DNA from: an uncultured Oscillospiraceae bacterium
Lineage (GTDB): Bacteria > Bacillota > Clostridia > Oscillospirales > Ruminococcaceae
NCBI GenBank assembly: GCA_910578965.1
Contig: CAJTSP010000162.1
Coordinates: 1-5,228, forward strand
Length of the DNA stretch: 5,228 nt
Direction of reading: 5' to 3'
The position numbers and the translations under genes are program-made. Of this stretch, positions 1-5,228 are shown in pieces. How positions within the stretch are numbered: the first letter of the stretch is position 1; every line of letters begins with the position of its first letter. The notes beneath the pieces were generated by a model that made no database searches, was not told where the DNA came from, and saw nothing but the letters and a program-made list of their open reading frames with translations.

Positions 1-1737
1 GACGGCGAGGGCTATTATGTGGACGACGCTGTGGCGCTGGGGCACCGGCGGCTTTCGATTATCGACCTTGCAGGCGGCACACAGCCTATGTTCAACGAGG
101 ACGGGAGCCTTGTGTGCGTTTACAACGGCGAAATTTACAACTTCCGCGAGCTGCGCGCTGAGCTGCAAAACGCCGGGCATACCTTTGCCACCCAGTGCGA
201 CACCGAGGTGCTGCTGCACGGGTACGAGGAGTGGGGCCGCGGGCTGCTGGGCCGGCTGCGGGGCATGTTCAGCTTTGCCATCTGGGACAAGGCGGCCCAA
301 AGGCTGTTTTGCGCGCGGGACCATTTTGGCATCAAGCCCTTTTATTATTTCCACAAGGACGGCGTGTTTTTATTTGGCAGCGAGATCAAGAGCTTTCTGC
401 CCCACCCAGCCTTTGAAAAAAAGCTCAACGAGAGCCAGCTCGAGCTCTATCTCACCTATCAGTATTCCCCGGGTGAGGACACCTTTTTTGAGGGGGTCAA
501 AAAGCTGCTCCCGGCCCATTGGCTCGAACTTGAGGAAGGCCGGCTTACGGTGGAACGGTATTGGACGCCGGAATTTTGCCCCGAAAATGGCAAAAGCCTG
601 CCCGAGTGGGAGGAGGCTATTGAGGCCGCCCTGCGCGAGAGCGTTGCCGCCCACAAAATAGCGGATGTGGAGGTGGGGTCTTTCCTCTCATCCGGGGTGG
701 ATTCCAGCTATATGGCCAGCCTTGCCCAGGTGGACAAAACCTTTACGGTGGGCTTTGCGGACGCGAGGTACGACGAGACCGAGTACGCCAGAGAGTTCAG
801 CGAGGCTATCAAGGTCAAGAACTTTGCCTACCGCATCACCCCCGAGGAGTATTGGCAAAACCTGCCCAAAATCCAGTACCATATGGACGAGCCGCTGGCC
901 GACGCCGCCAGCGTCGCCCTCTACTTTGTAAACCGGCAGGCGGCGCAGCAGGTCAAGGTCTGCCTTTCGGGCGAGGGGGCGGACGAATTTTTTGGCGGCT
1001 ACAATATCTACAAGGAGCCGTTTACGGTTAGCTGGTACGACCATATCCCCCTGCCCATCCGCCGCGCGGTGGGCGCTTTGGCCGAAAGGCTGCCCCCGGT
1101 GCGGGGGATCAACTTTCTGGTGCGGCGGGCAAAGCCGCTGGAGGAGCGATACATCGGTAACACCAACCTGATGACCGAGCGGCAAAAAAAGCGGCTGCTG
1201 CGGCGTTATACCGGCAAGGTCAAGCCCACCGACCTATCCCGCCCACTCTTTGCCAAAACCGCCGGGCAGGACGATGTGACCCGCATGCAGTACACCGACC
1301 TCCAGCTTTGGATGGTGGGGGACATCCTGCTCAAGGCCGACAAGATGAGTATGGCCAACAGCCTCGAGCTGCGGGTGCCCTTTTTGGACAAAGAGGTGTT
1401 CGAGCTGGCCCGCCAGATTCCCGCCCCCTTCCGGGCCAGCCGCGACCAGACCAAGATCGCCATGCGCGGGGCGGCGCTGCGCACCATCCCGGCCCGCACC
1501 GCCGAAAAGAAAAAGCTCGGCTTCCCGGTGCCGGTGCGGGCCTGGCTGCGCGAGGAGCAGTACGCCGCCCGGGTGCGCGAGGCCTTTGCCGGCGAGAGCG
1601 CCCAAAAGTTTTTTGATACCCGGCGGCTGCAAAAGCTGCTGGATCAGCACCTTGCCGGCAAGCGGGACAACTGGCGCCAGATCTGGTGCGTGTTTATGTT
1701 TCTGGTTTGGTACGAGGAATATTTTGTCAAGCGGTAA
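1..1737 (+). CDS. asnB: Asparagine synthetase (glutamine-hydrolysing), AsnB family, N-terminus cut off by window edge
   Basis: The reading frame is open from base 1 to TAA at 1735-1737 and gives 578 visible residues. The family transfers ammonia from glutamine to an acyl-AMP intermediate, normally aspartate, making asparagine in the cytosol. The N-terminal class II glutaminase domain is recognisable from YNGEIYNF (visible residues 41-48), TEVLLHGYEEWG and RGMFSFAIWD; the expected catalytic Cys after the initiator Met lies upstream, with about 30-40 residues missing. The synthetase domain has the PP-loop SSGVDSS (230-236), with Ser in place of the first Gly of the common SGGVDSS, and SGEGADEFFGGY (323-334), then DKMSMANSLELRVPFLD and a KLGFPVPVRAWL segment near the C-terminus. 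The GTG at 19 is internal, because homology starts before it. Followed after 157 bases by a MurE-type ligase. Family is near certain; the acceptor could be aspartate or a wall diaminopimelate residue, as for some AsnB paralogues. Confidence 0.95.
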   Translation, partial: DGEGYYVDDAVALGHRRLSIIDLAGGTQPMFNEDGSLVCVYNGEIYNFRELRAELQNAGHTFATQCDTEVLLHGYEEWGRGLLGRLRGMFSFAIWDKAAQRLFCARDHFGIKPFYYFHKDGVFLFGSEIKSFLPHPAFEKKLNESQLELYLTYQYSPGEDTFFEGVKKLLPAHWLELEEGRLTVERYWTPEFCPENGKSLPEWEEAIEAALRESVAAHKIADVEVGSFLSSGVDSSYMASLAQVDKTFTVGFADARYDETEYAREFSEAIKVKNFAYRITPEEYWQNLPKIQYHMDEPLADAASVALYFVNRQAAQQVKVCLSGEGADEFFGGYNIYKEPFTVSWYDHIPLPIRRAVGALAERLPPVRGINFLVRRAKPLEERYIGNTNLMTERQKKRLLRRYTGKVKPTDLSRPLFAKTAGQDDVTRMQYTDLQLWMVGDILLKADKMSMANSLELRVPFLDKEVFELARQIPAPFRASRDQTKIAMRGAALRTIPARTAEKKKLGFPVPVRAWLREEQYAARVREAFAGESAQKFFDTRRLQKLLDQHLAGKRDNWRQIWCVFMFLVWYEEYFVKR

Positions 1738-1791
1738 GCGTACAAAAGCTGTAACGCGGTTTGGTTTATCCAATCCTCAAAGATTCGCACA

Positions 1792-1876
1792 GGGGCCGGC
1801 GCGCGGCCGAAACGGCTTTTGGGGTACCTTTGGCGCGCTGCCGGCCAATCAAAAAAAGGGGCGCGCCGCCGGCCCC
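1792..1876 (+). promoter_or_regulatory. GC-rich leader with one left arm and two competing right arms, upstream of the MurE-type gene
   Basis: The arm GGGGCCGGCGCGC (1792-1804) is nearly complementary to two downstream stretches: GCGCGCTGCCGGCC (1833-1846) and GCGCGCCGCCGGCCCC (1861-1876), each pairing with a small bulge. Only one pairing can form at a time. The second right arm ends 4 bases before the ribosome binding site at 1881-1889. An A7 run (1851-1857) separates the two right arms. This could be a leader that affects expression of the downstream gene, but GC-rich DNA forms such pairings easily, and I recognise no known riboswitch or convincing -35/-10 pair in the gap. Confidence 0.25.
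1806..1820 (+). terminator. Possible weak terminator after asnB
   Basis: A 4-bp stem GCCG/CGGC with an AAA loop (1806-1816) is followed directly by TTTT at 1817-1820. It lies 69 bases after the asnB stop. The stem is short, the T run is only four, and the same bases can take part in longer pairings with flanking GC-rich arms, so this is a weak call. If it does not work, asnB and the MurE-type gene could be co-transcribed. Confidence 0.25.
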
Positions 1877-1880
1877 GGTA

Positions 1881-1889
1881 GGGGGAGAG
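1881..1889 (+). promoter_or_regulatory. Ribosome binding site that fixes the TTG start of the MurE-type gene
   Basis: GGGGGAGAG lies 5 bases before TTG at 1895-1897. It decides the start: the frame is open far upstream into asnB, but only from this TTG does the protein begin MKLSELLAGL, the usual N-terminus of MurE proteins, and the upstream in-frame codons have no comparable site or homology. Confidence 0.8.
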
Positions 1890-1894
1890 TTGCT

Positions 1895-3391
1895 TTGAAG
1901 TTATCCGAATTGCTGGCCGGGCTGCCCGCCGGCGGGCTGGAATATACCCGCCTGCAGGGGGAGGCCGACCCCCAAATTGCCGACATTGTGTACGACACCC
2001 GCCGCCTTGTGCCGGGCGCGGCTTTTGTGTGCATTGAAGGGACCCAGCGGGACAGCCACGACCTTGCCGCCGAGGCGCTCGAGGCCGGGGCGGCCGCTTT
2101 GCTTGTGCAGCACGAGGTATCCCTGCCCGCCGGCTGCGCAGCGCCGGTCATTCAGGTGCAGAGCACCCGGCGGGCGCTGGCCCTGCTCTCGGCGGCCTGG
2201 TTTGGGTACCCGGCCCGGCAGATGACCCTCATCGGGGTCACCGGCACCAAGGGCAAAACCACCACCGCCCACATGATCCGGGCGGTTTTGCAGGCGGCGG
2301 GGCGGCGCACCGGCATCATTGGCACCAACGGGGTGGCCTGGGGCGGTCTGCAGCAGGAGCTGCCCAACACCACCCCCGAAAGCTACGAGCTGCACCGGCT
2401 CTTCCGCCGGATGCTGGATGCCGGCTGCGACAGCGTGGTGATGGAGGTCTCCAGCCAGGGCATCATGATGGACCGGGTGGCCGGCATCCATTTTGACATT
2501 GGGGTGTTTACAAACCTTTACCCGGACCACATCGGCGGCCCGGGCGAGCATAAGACCTTTGAGGAATACCGTTGGTGGAAGGGCCGGCTTTTTACCCGCT
2601 GTGAGGTGGGGATTGTGAACGCTGACGACGCCAACACCGACGCTTTGTTACAGGGGCATACCTGCCGGCTGGTGCGGTACGGCATGCATCCGGGGGCCGA
2701 CTACCGGGCCGACCGCCTTGCGCTGCGCCGCAGCGAGCATTTTTTGGGCATTGCCTTTGATGTGCATGGGCGCGAGGAGCTGGCGGCGCAGGTAAACATG
2801 CCGGGCGAGTTCAGCGTTTACAACGCGTTGGCAGCCATTGCGGTAGGGCGTGAGCTGGGGCTGCCCCACGCCGCTATCCACGACGGGCTGATGAATACGG
2901 TGGTCAAGGGGCGGGTGGAAATGGTGCCCATCAGCCGGCGCTTTACCATCCTCATTGACTTTGCCCACAACGAGAGCGGCACCGAGAGCCTGCTCTCCAC
3001 CCTGCGGGCCTATAAGCCCCACCGGCTGGTCTGCCTGTTTGGCTGCGGGGGCAACCGCTCCAAGCTGCGGCGGTATGGCATGGGCGAGGCGGCCAGCAGG
3101 CTGGCGGATTTTTTGATCCTCACCGAGGACAACAACCGCTTTGAGGCGGTGGAAGACATCCTGAGCGACATCGAGCAGGGCATCGCCAAGGGCAACCCGG
3201 CCGTGCCGTATGTCAAGATCCCTGACCGGCTGGACGCCATCCACTACGCCATCGACCACGCCGAGGAGGGGGACCTCATCTGCGTCATCGGCAAGGGGCA
3301 CGAGACCTACCGCGACCGGGCCGGGGTCAAGACCCCCTTTTTGGAGCGGGAGCTGATCGAGGCGTATGCCCACGAAAAAGGGCTGTCGTAA
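1895..3391 (+). CDS. murE: MurE-type Mur ligase (UDP-MurNAc-tripeptide synthetase family), atypical motifs
   Basis: 498 residues from TTG to TAA, full family length. MurE enzymes use ATP in the cytosol to join the third stem amino acid, usually meso-diaminopimelate or lysine, to UDP-MurNAc-L-Ala-D-Glu. Visible features are the N-terminal UDP-substrate domain (MKLSELLAGL, then YDTRRLVPGAAFVCIEG), the P-loop GTKGKTTT (117-124), EVSS (184-187), TNLYPDH (206-212), Lys229 in the WWKGRLF segment where family members carry a carbamylated lysine, FGCGGNR (382-388), and GKGHETY (466-472), whose Gly466 and Glu470 match family diaminopimelate contacts. Differences from textbook MurE: EVSSQG instead of EVSSHA, PDHIGG instead of the usual DHLDYH, DFAHNESG (355-362) instead of DYAHTPDG, and DNNRFEAV (412-419) instead of DNPRxEDP. 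The Mur ligase fold is certain. Third-residue specificity is unsure; this may be a paralogue beside a canonical MurE elsewhere. Confidence 0.9.
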   Translation: MKLSELLAGLPAGGLEYTRLQGEADPQIADIVYDTRRLVPGAAFVCIEGTQRDSHDLAAEALEAGAAALLVQHEVSLPAGCAAPVIQVQSTRRALALLSAAWFGYPARQMTLIGVTGTKGKTTTAHMIRAVLQAAGRRTGIIGTNGVAWGGLQQELPNTTPESYELHRLFRRMLDAGCDSVVMEVSSQGIMMDRVAGIHFDIGVFTNLYPDHIGGPGEHKTFEEYRWWKGRLFTRCEVGIVNADDANTDALLQGHTCRLVRYGMHPGADYRADRLALRRSEHFLGIAFDVHGREELAAQVNMPGEFSVYNALAAIAVGRELGLPHAAIHDGLMNTVVKGRVEMVPISRRFTILIDFAHNESGTESLLSTLRAYKPHRLVCLFGCGGNRSKLRRYGMGEAASRLADFLILTEDNNRFEAVEDILSDIEQGIAKGNPAVPYVKIPDRLDAIHYAIDHAEEGDLICVIGKGHETYRDRAGVKTPFLERELIEAYAHEKGLS

Positions 3392-3443
3392 GCAAGGCGC
3401 CGCCCGGCAGGGAAAAGCTCCCCTGCCGGGCGGCGTGTCTTGC
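3392..3443 (+). terminator. Long GC-rich hairpin after the MurE-type gene
   Basis: A perfect 15-bp inverted repeat, CGCCGCCCGGCAGGG (3398-3412) with CCCTGCCGGGCGGCG (3421-3435), encloses an 8-base loop. A further 5 bp, GCAAG (3392-3396) with CTTGC (3439-3443), extends it across a small internal loop. It begins at the base after the stop codon, the usual place for a terminator. No T run follows directly, so it may act with the second hairpin just downstream, or protect the 3' end of the message. Confidence 0.7.
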
Positions 3444-3459
3444 GCCTGCGGCGCATTTT
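3441..3459 (+). terminator. Second short hairpin followed by TTTT
   Basis: TGCGCC (3441-3446) pairs with GGCGCA (3450-3455) around the loop TGC, and TTTT follows directly at 3456-3459. This small intrinsic-terminator shape overlaps the outer extension of the longer hairpin (3439-3443), so the outer part of that hairpin and this one compete. Together they make read-through from the MurE-type gene into the two-component genes unlikely, but the T run is short. Confidence 0.5.
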
Positions 3460-3481
3460 GGGGCATTTTGAGCGCATTTCG
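3453..3481 (+). repeat. Three phased GCATTT direct repeats upstream of the response regulator
   Basis: GCATTTTG occurs at 3453-3460 and 3463-3470, and GCATTTCG at 3474-3481, with start spacings of 10 and 11 bases, about one helical turn each. The outer two extend to GCGCATTTTG and GCGCATTTCG, 21 bases apart. The spacing and position, between the terminator and the two-component operon, would suit a protein-binding site on one face of the helix. The pattern does not match the usual pair of 9-base LytTR sites separated by about 12 bases. It may also be chance. Confidence 0.4.
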
Positions 3482-3492
3482 CGCCTATGGCC

Positions 3493-3521
3493 TTGCGTTT
3501 TTGTGCGGCATCCGGCATGAT
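3493..3521 (+). promoter_or_regulatory. Weak candidate promoter for the two-component operon
   Basis: TTGCGT (3493-3498) and CATGAT (3516-3521) are separated by 17 bases and followed by an A/T-rich TAAAAAATA, the most AT-rich stretch in this gap. The match to the sigma-A consensus is 3 of 6 and 4 of 6, so this is only the best candidate seen. It sits after the terminator hairpins and about 130 bases before the regulator start. The three GCATTT repeats lie just upstream of it. Confidence 0.2.
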
Positions 3522-3635
3522 TAAAAAATAGGCTGCGAAAAGCGCCGTGGGAGATGGCCCAAACGTTTCCCAATAAGCATAAGCCGGGTGTGAAACGCTT
3601 TTTGCCCGGGTGGCCGGGGCCGGCCTGCGGCGGGC

Positions 3636-3644
3636 AGGGGAGGG
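3636..3644 (+). promoter_or_regulatory. Ribosome binding site of the LytTR regulator, inside a possible hairpin arm
   Basis: AGGGGAGGG ends 7 bases before ATG 3652 and decides that start over the in-frame GTG at 3610, which has no such site. The end of the site lies in GGGCAAA (3642-3648), which is perfectly complementary to TTTGCCC at 3601-3607. That stem would partly cover the site. Between the arms lies GC-rich sequence that can fold on itself. Confidence 0.7.
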
Positions 3645-3651
3645 CAAAGGC

Positions 3652-4401
3652 ATGCTGACATTTGCAGTTTGCGACGATGAGCCGCAGACGGTGCGCGCTC
3701 TTGCCGCGCAGATAGCCGGCTATATGGCCGGCCGGCCGGGCCTTGCGTATAAAACCGATCTTTATCCAAGCGGGGCGGCCCTTTTGCAGGGCGGCAAACG
3801 GTACGACCTGGCCTTTTTGGACATCCAGATGGACGGCCTCAACGGCGTCGAGACCGCCCGGCGGCTGCGCGAGGCAGGAGGGTGCAGGCTGCTGGTTTTC
3901 GTAACCGTGCTGCGGGAGTGGGCGTTGGACGCCTTTGAGCTCGAGGCCTGCGATTACCTGCTCAAACCGCTGGACGAGGACCGCTTTGCCCGCACGATGG
4001 ATCGGGCTCTTGCAAGGCTGGGGCAAGGTGCCTCCCGGAGCCTTGTGGTGCGCAGCGGGGGCAGCTTCGAGGTGGTACCGCTGGAAAACATCCTTTACTG
4101 CGAGGCGCAGGGCCGCCGGCTCTATCTGCATAAAACCGACGGCAGGATTATCAGCTATTACCAAAAGCTCGGCCGGTTTGCCCAACAGGCGGATGCACGT
4201 TTTTTTTGCTGCCACCGCAGCTATTTTGTAAACCTGGATCATGTTTTGGGGTATGGTGACGGCCGGATTGCCCTGCCTCGGGGCGAAACGATCCCGGTAT
4301 CCCGCCTGCGCGGGCGGGAGTTCACCGAGGCGCTGCTGCGCCGCATCAAAGAACGGGAGGGATGGGGTGCAGCAGGCCGGCCTTTTTATCCGCTGCCTTA
4401 A
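3652..4401 (+). CDS. LytTR-family DNA-binding response regulator
   Basis: 249 residues, ATG to TAA, a typical length for the AgrA/VirR/LytR type. The receiver domain (about 1-120) has the acidic pair Asp8-Asp9, phospho-acceptor Asp57 in FLDIQMDG, switch Thr85 and Lys105 in the LLKP motif, so all phosphorylation residues are present. The LytTR DNA-binding domain (about 130-232) shows the family pattern: ENILYCEAQGRRLYLH (145-160), CHRSYFVNLDHV (187-198) and IPVSRLRGREF (214-224). The phosphorylated regulator would bind direct repeats upstream of target promoters and activate transcription. Its 3' end overlaps the partner kinase by 35 bases, which implies translational coupling and one operon. 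The last 17 or so residues lie beyond the LytTR domain and look unstructured. Targets cannot be read from the window. Family is near certain; which pathway (peptide sensing, virulence, bacteriocin, autolysis) is open. Confidence 0.95.
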   Translation: MLTFAVCDDEPQTVRALAAQIAGYMAGRPGLAYKTDLYPSGAALLQGGKRYDLAFLDIQMDGLNGVETARRLREAGGCRLLVFVTVLREWALDAFELEACDYLLKPLDEDRFARTMDRALARLGQGASRSLVVRSGGSFEVVPLENILYCEAQGRRLYLHKTDGRIISYYQKLGRFAQQADARFFCCHRSYFVNLDHVLGYGDGRIALPRGETIPVSRLRGREFTEALLRRIKEREGWGAAGRPFYPLP

Positions 4402-4727
4402 TGCGGTTTGCCTTGCGGTGCAGGGGCTGCTGCAGTTGGGGTTTTCGGCCCGGGTGCTGGGCCGGCCGCAAAGGGCTTGGCATACCCTCCTGTACCTTGC
4501 CCTGCTCTATGCGGCAGACTGGGCCGCCGGCCGGCTTATGCTGCCCTTTTGGGCAGCCGCCGGGATACAGCTAACCCTTTTGTACGGTGCAAACCGGGTT
4601 GCGCTGCGCGGAGGACGGCTAAAAGCCGGCCTTGCTGCGGTGCTTGCGGTGTATATCCTGCAATTGGCCTTTGGGATACTCAATTCGGTGGAAACCCTTC
4701 TTTTCCCCTGTATGGCCGGCCGGCCGG
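3723..4727 (+). repeat. Identical 17-base repeat at 3723-3739 and 4711-4727, coding MAGRP in both two-component genes
   Basis: TATGGCCGGCCGGCCGG occurs once in the regulator gene and once in the kinase gene, in the same codon phase, giving Met-Ala-Gly-Arg-Pro at regulator residues 25-29 and kinase residues 116-120. It contains two overlapping GGCCGGCC octamers. The surrounding proteins are unrelated, so this is more likely shared compositional bias than a duplicated segment. The span given runs from the first copy to the second; the bases between are not part of the repeat. Confidence 0.4.
4355..4361 (+). promoter_or_regulatory. Ribosome binding site that fixes the GTG start of the sensor kinase
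   Basis: GGGAGGG lies within the end of the regulator gene, 5 bases before GTG 4367-4369. The ATG at 4362 is closer but out of frame with the kinase and opens only a short unrelated frame. The site places kinase initiation inside the regulator gene, consistent with coupling. Confidence 0.7.
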
Positions 4728-5228
4728 CAGTTTACGGGCTGATGCTGGCTGCCTCGGCCGCATCCTTTGCGCTGGGCGCAGGCTGCTTTGGCCTTGTGCG
4801 GCGCGCCCTCTGCCTCAAAGCCGGGGACCGGGCCTTTTGGCCGCTGCTGGTGCCGATGCTCTTCTTTTTTGGGGCTGAGACCTATGTCATGCAAACCGCC
4901 TATACCCAGGCGGTATACTGTGAGGGCCCGGCTTTTTTGTGGACGCAGGCCGGCCGGCACACGGCACTGCTGTTTTTGCAGGCGCTGGGGCTGGCGGCGC
5001 TCTTTTGTACCATATATGCCTGGAGGGCGGTTTGCCGCGGGCTTGAGAACGAGGCGGCGCTGCGCCAGGCGGCCGCCGCGCAAAAGGGATATATCGCCGA
5101 GGCGAGGGCGCGGTATGAGCAGACGCGGGCCTTCCGGCACGATTGGCAGAACCATCTTACCGTGTTGGACGGCCTGCTGGCAGGCGGCCGGACGGGGGAG
5201 GGCAGGGCCTACCTGCAAAAGCTCAGGG
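4367..5228 (+). CDS. Membrane sensor histidine kinase, SpoOB/GHKL type (AgrC-like architecture), C-terminus cut off
   Basis: The frame is open from GTG 4367 to the right edge without a stop, giving 287 visible residues. About 220 N-terminal residues are strongly hydrophobic, with roughly six membrane segments (near residues 6-26, 40-62, 86-106, 121-144, 157-175, 199-222) and little loop between them. A charged, probably coiled-coil linker (226-254, rich in Ala, Glu, Arg, Gln) leads to the histidine box FRHDWQNHLTVLDGLL (256-271), with His258 as the expected phospho-acceptor; RHDxxNHL is typical of kinases that partner LytTR regulators. The catalytic GHKL ATPase domain must lie past the edge. 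It should sense a signal at the membrane, often a peptide in this family, and phosphorylate Asp57 of the regulator just upstream. The sensor part resembles no specific family member that I can name. Role confidence is high; ligand unknown. Confidence 0.9.
   Translation, partial: MQQAGLFIRCLNAVCLAVQGLLQLGFSARVLGRPQRAWHTLLYLALLYAADWAAGRLMLPFWAAAGIQLTLLYGANRVALRGGRLKAGLAAVLAVYILQLAFGILNSVETLLFPCMAGRPAVYGLMLAASAASFALGAGCFGLVRRALCLKAGDRAFWPLLVPMLFFFGAETYVMQTAYTQAVYCEGPAFLWTQAGRHTALLFLQALGLAALFCTIYAWRAVCRGLENEAALRQAAAAQKGYIAEARARYEQTRAFRHDWQNHLTVLDGLLAGGRTGEGRAYLQKLR

Noticed and set aside
1234..1773. Minus-strand open frame of 179 codons antisense to the end of asnB
   Set aside because: It lies wholly opposite strongly conserved asnB sequence and its start region is in the gap without a ribosome binding site; it is a shadow frame.
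1851..1876. Minus-strand terminator shape (GGGGC/GCCCC stem followed by seven T) in the asnB-murE gap
   Set aside because: The stem is only 5 bp and there is no minus-strand gene upstream of it for it to terminate.
1586..1894. N-terminal extension of the MurE-type frame back into asnB
   Set aside because: The extra residues overlap conserved asnB sequence and are not MurE-like; the protein begins MKLSELL at TTG 1895 with a strong ribosome binding site.
3307..4242. Long minus-strand open frame of 311 codons across the end of the MurE-type gene, the gap and most of the regulator
   Set aside because: It is antisense to two well-supported genes, crosses a terminator hairpin, and its translation shows no recognisable domain; long antisense frames are expected in GC-rich coding DNA.
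4408..4878. Plus-strand open frame of 156 codons inside the kinase gene, in another phase
   Set aside because: It has no ribosome binding site or recognisable domain, is rich in Cys, Gly and Arg as out-of-phase GC-rich frames are, and overlaps the supported kinase frame completely.
4619..5218. Minus-strand open frame of 199 codons antisense to the kinase
   Set aside because: The opposite + frame encodes clear membrane segments and the RHDWQNHL histidine box, so the minus frame is a shadow.

Overview
The window is GC-rich (roughly 60-65% by eye) and all four genes lie on the + strand. The gene families, strong GGAGG-type ribosome binding sites, a TTG start and a GTG start, and a LytTR regulator paired with a SpoOB/GHKL-type sensor kinase together suggest a GC-rich Firmicute of class Clostridia, probably an Oscillospiraceae/Ruminococcaceae-like gut anaerobe. 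This is inferred from family resemblance and codon style; no search was run.

Layout. (1) 1-1737: glutamine-hydrolysing asparagine synthetase (AsnB family), missing its N-terminus at the window edge. (2) 1738-1894: a 157-base GC-rich gap with several overlapping inverted repeats and a strong Shine-Dalgarno. (3) 1895-3391: a complete 498-residue Mur ligase of the MurE type, starting at TTG, with several signature motifs that differ from textbook MurE. (4) 3392-3651: a 260-base gap with a long GC-rich hairpin, a second short hairpin followed by TTTT, three phased GCATTT repeats, and the leader of the next operon. (5) 3652-4401: a complete LytTR-family response regulator. (6) 4367-5228: the membrane and histidine-box part of its partner kinase, overlapping the regulator by 35 bases and running off the right edge.

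The left half may be a cell-envelope module. Some AsnB-family amidotransferases amidate meso-diaminopimelate in peptidoglycan, and MurE-type ligases add that residue to the wall precursor, so the pairing of an AsnB with an atypical MurE is the most interesting point here. The right half is the start of a two-component operon of the AgrA/AgrC-like architecture. Its signal and targets lie outside the window or cannot be read from it. The hairpins at 3392-3459 suggest that the two halves are separate transcription units. I see no RNA gene, transposon, CRISPR array or phage gene.
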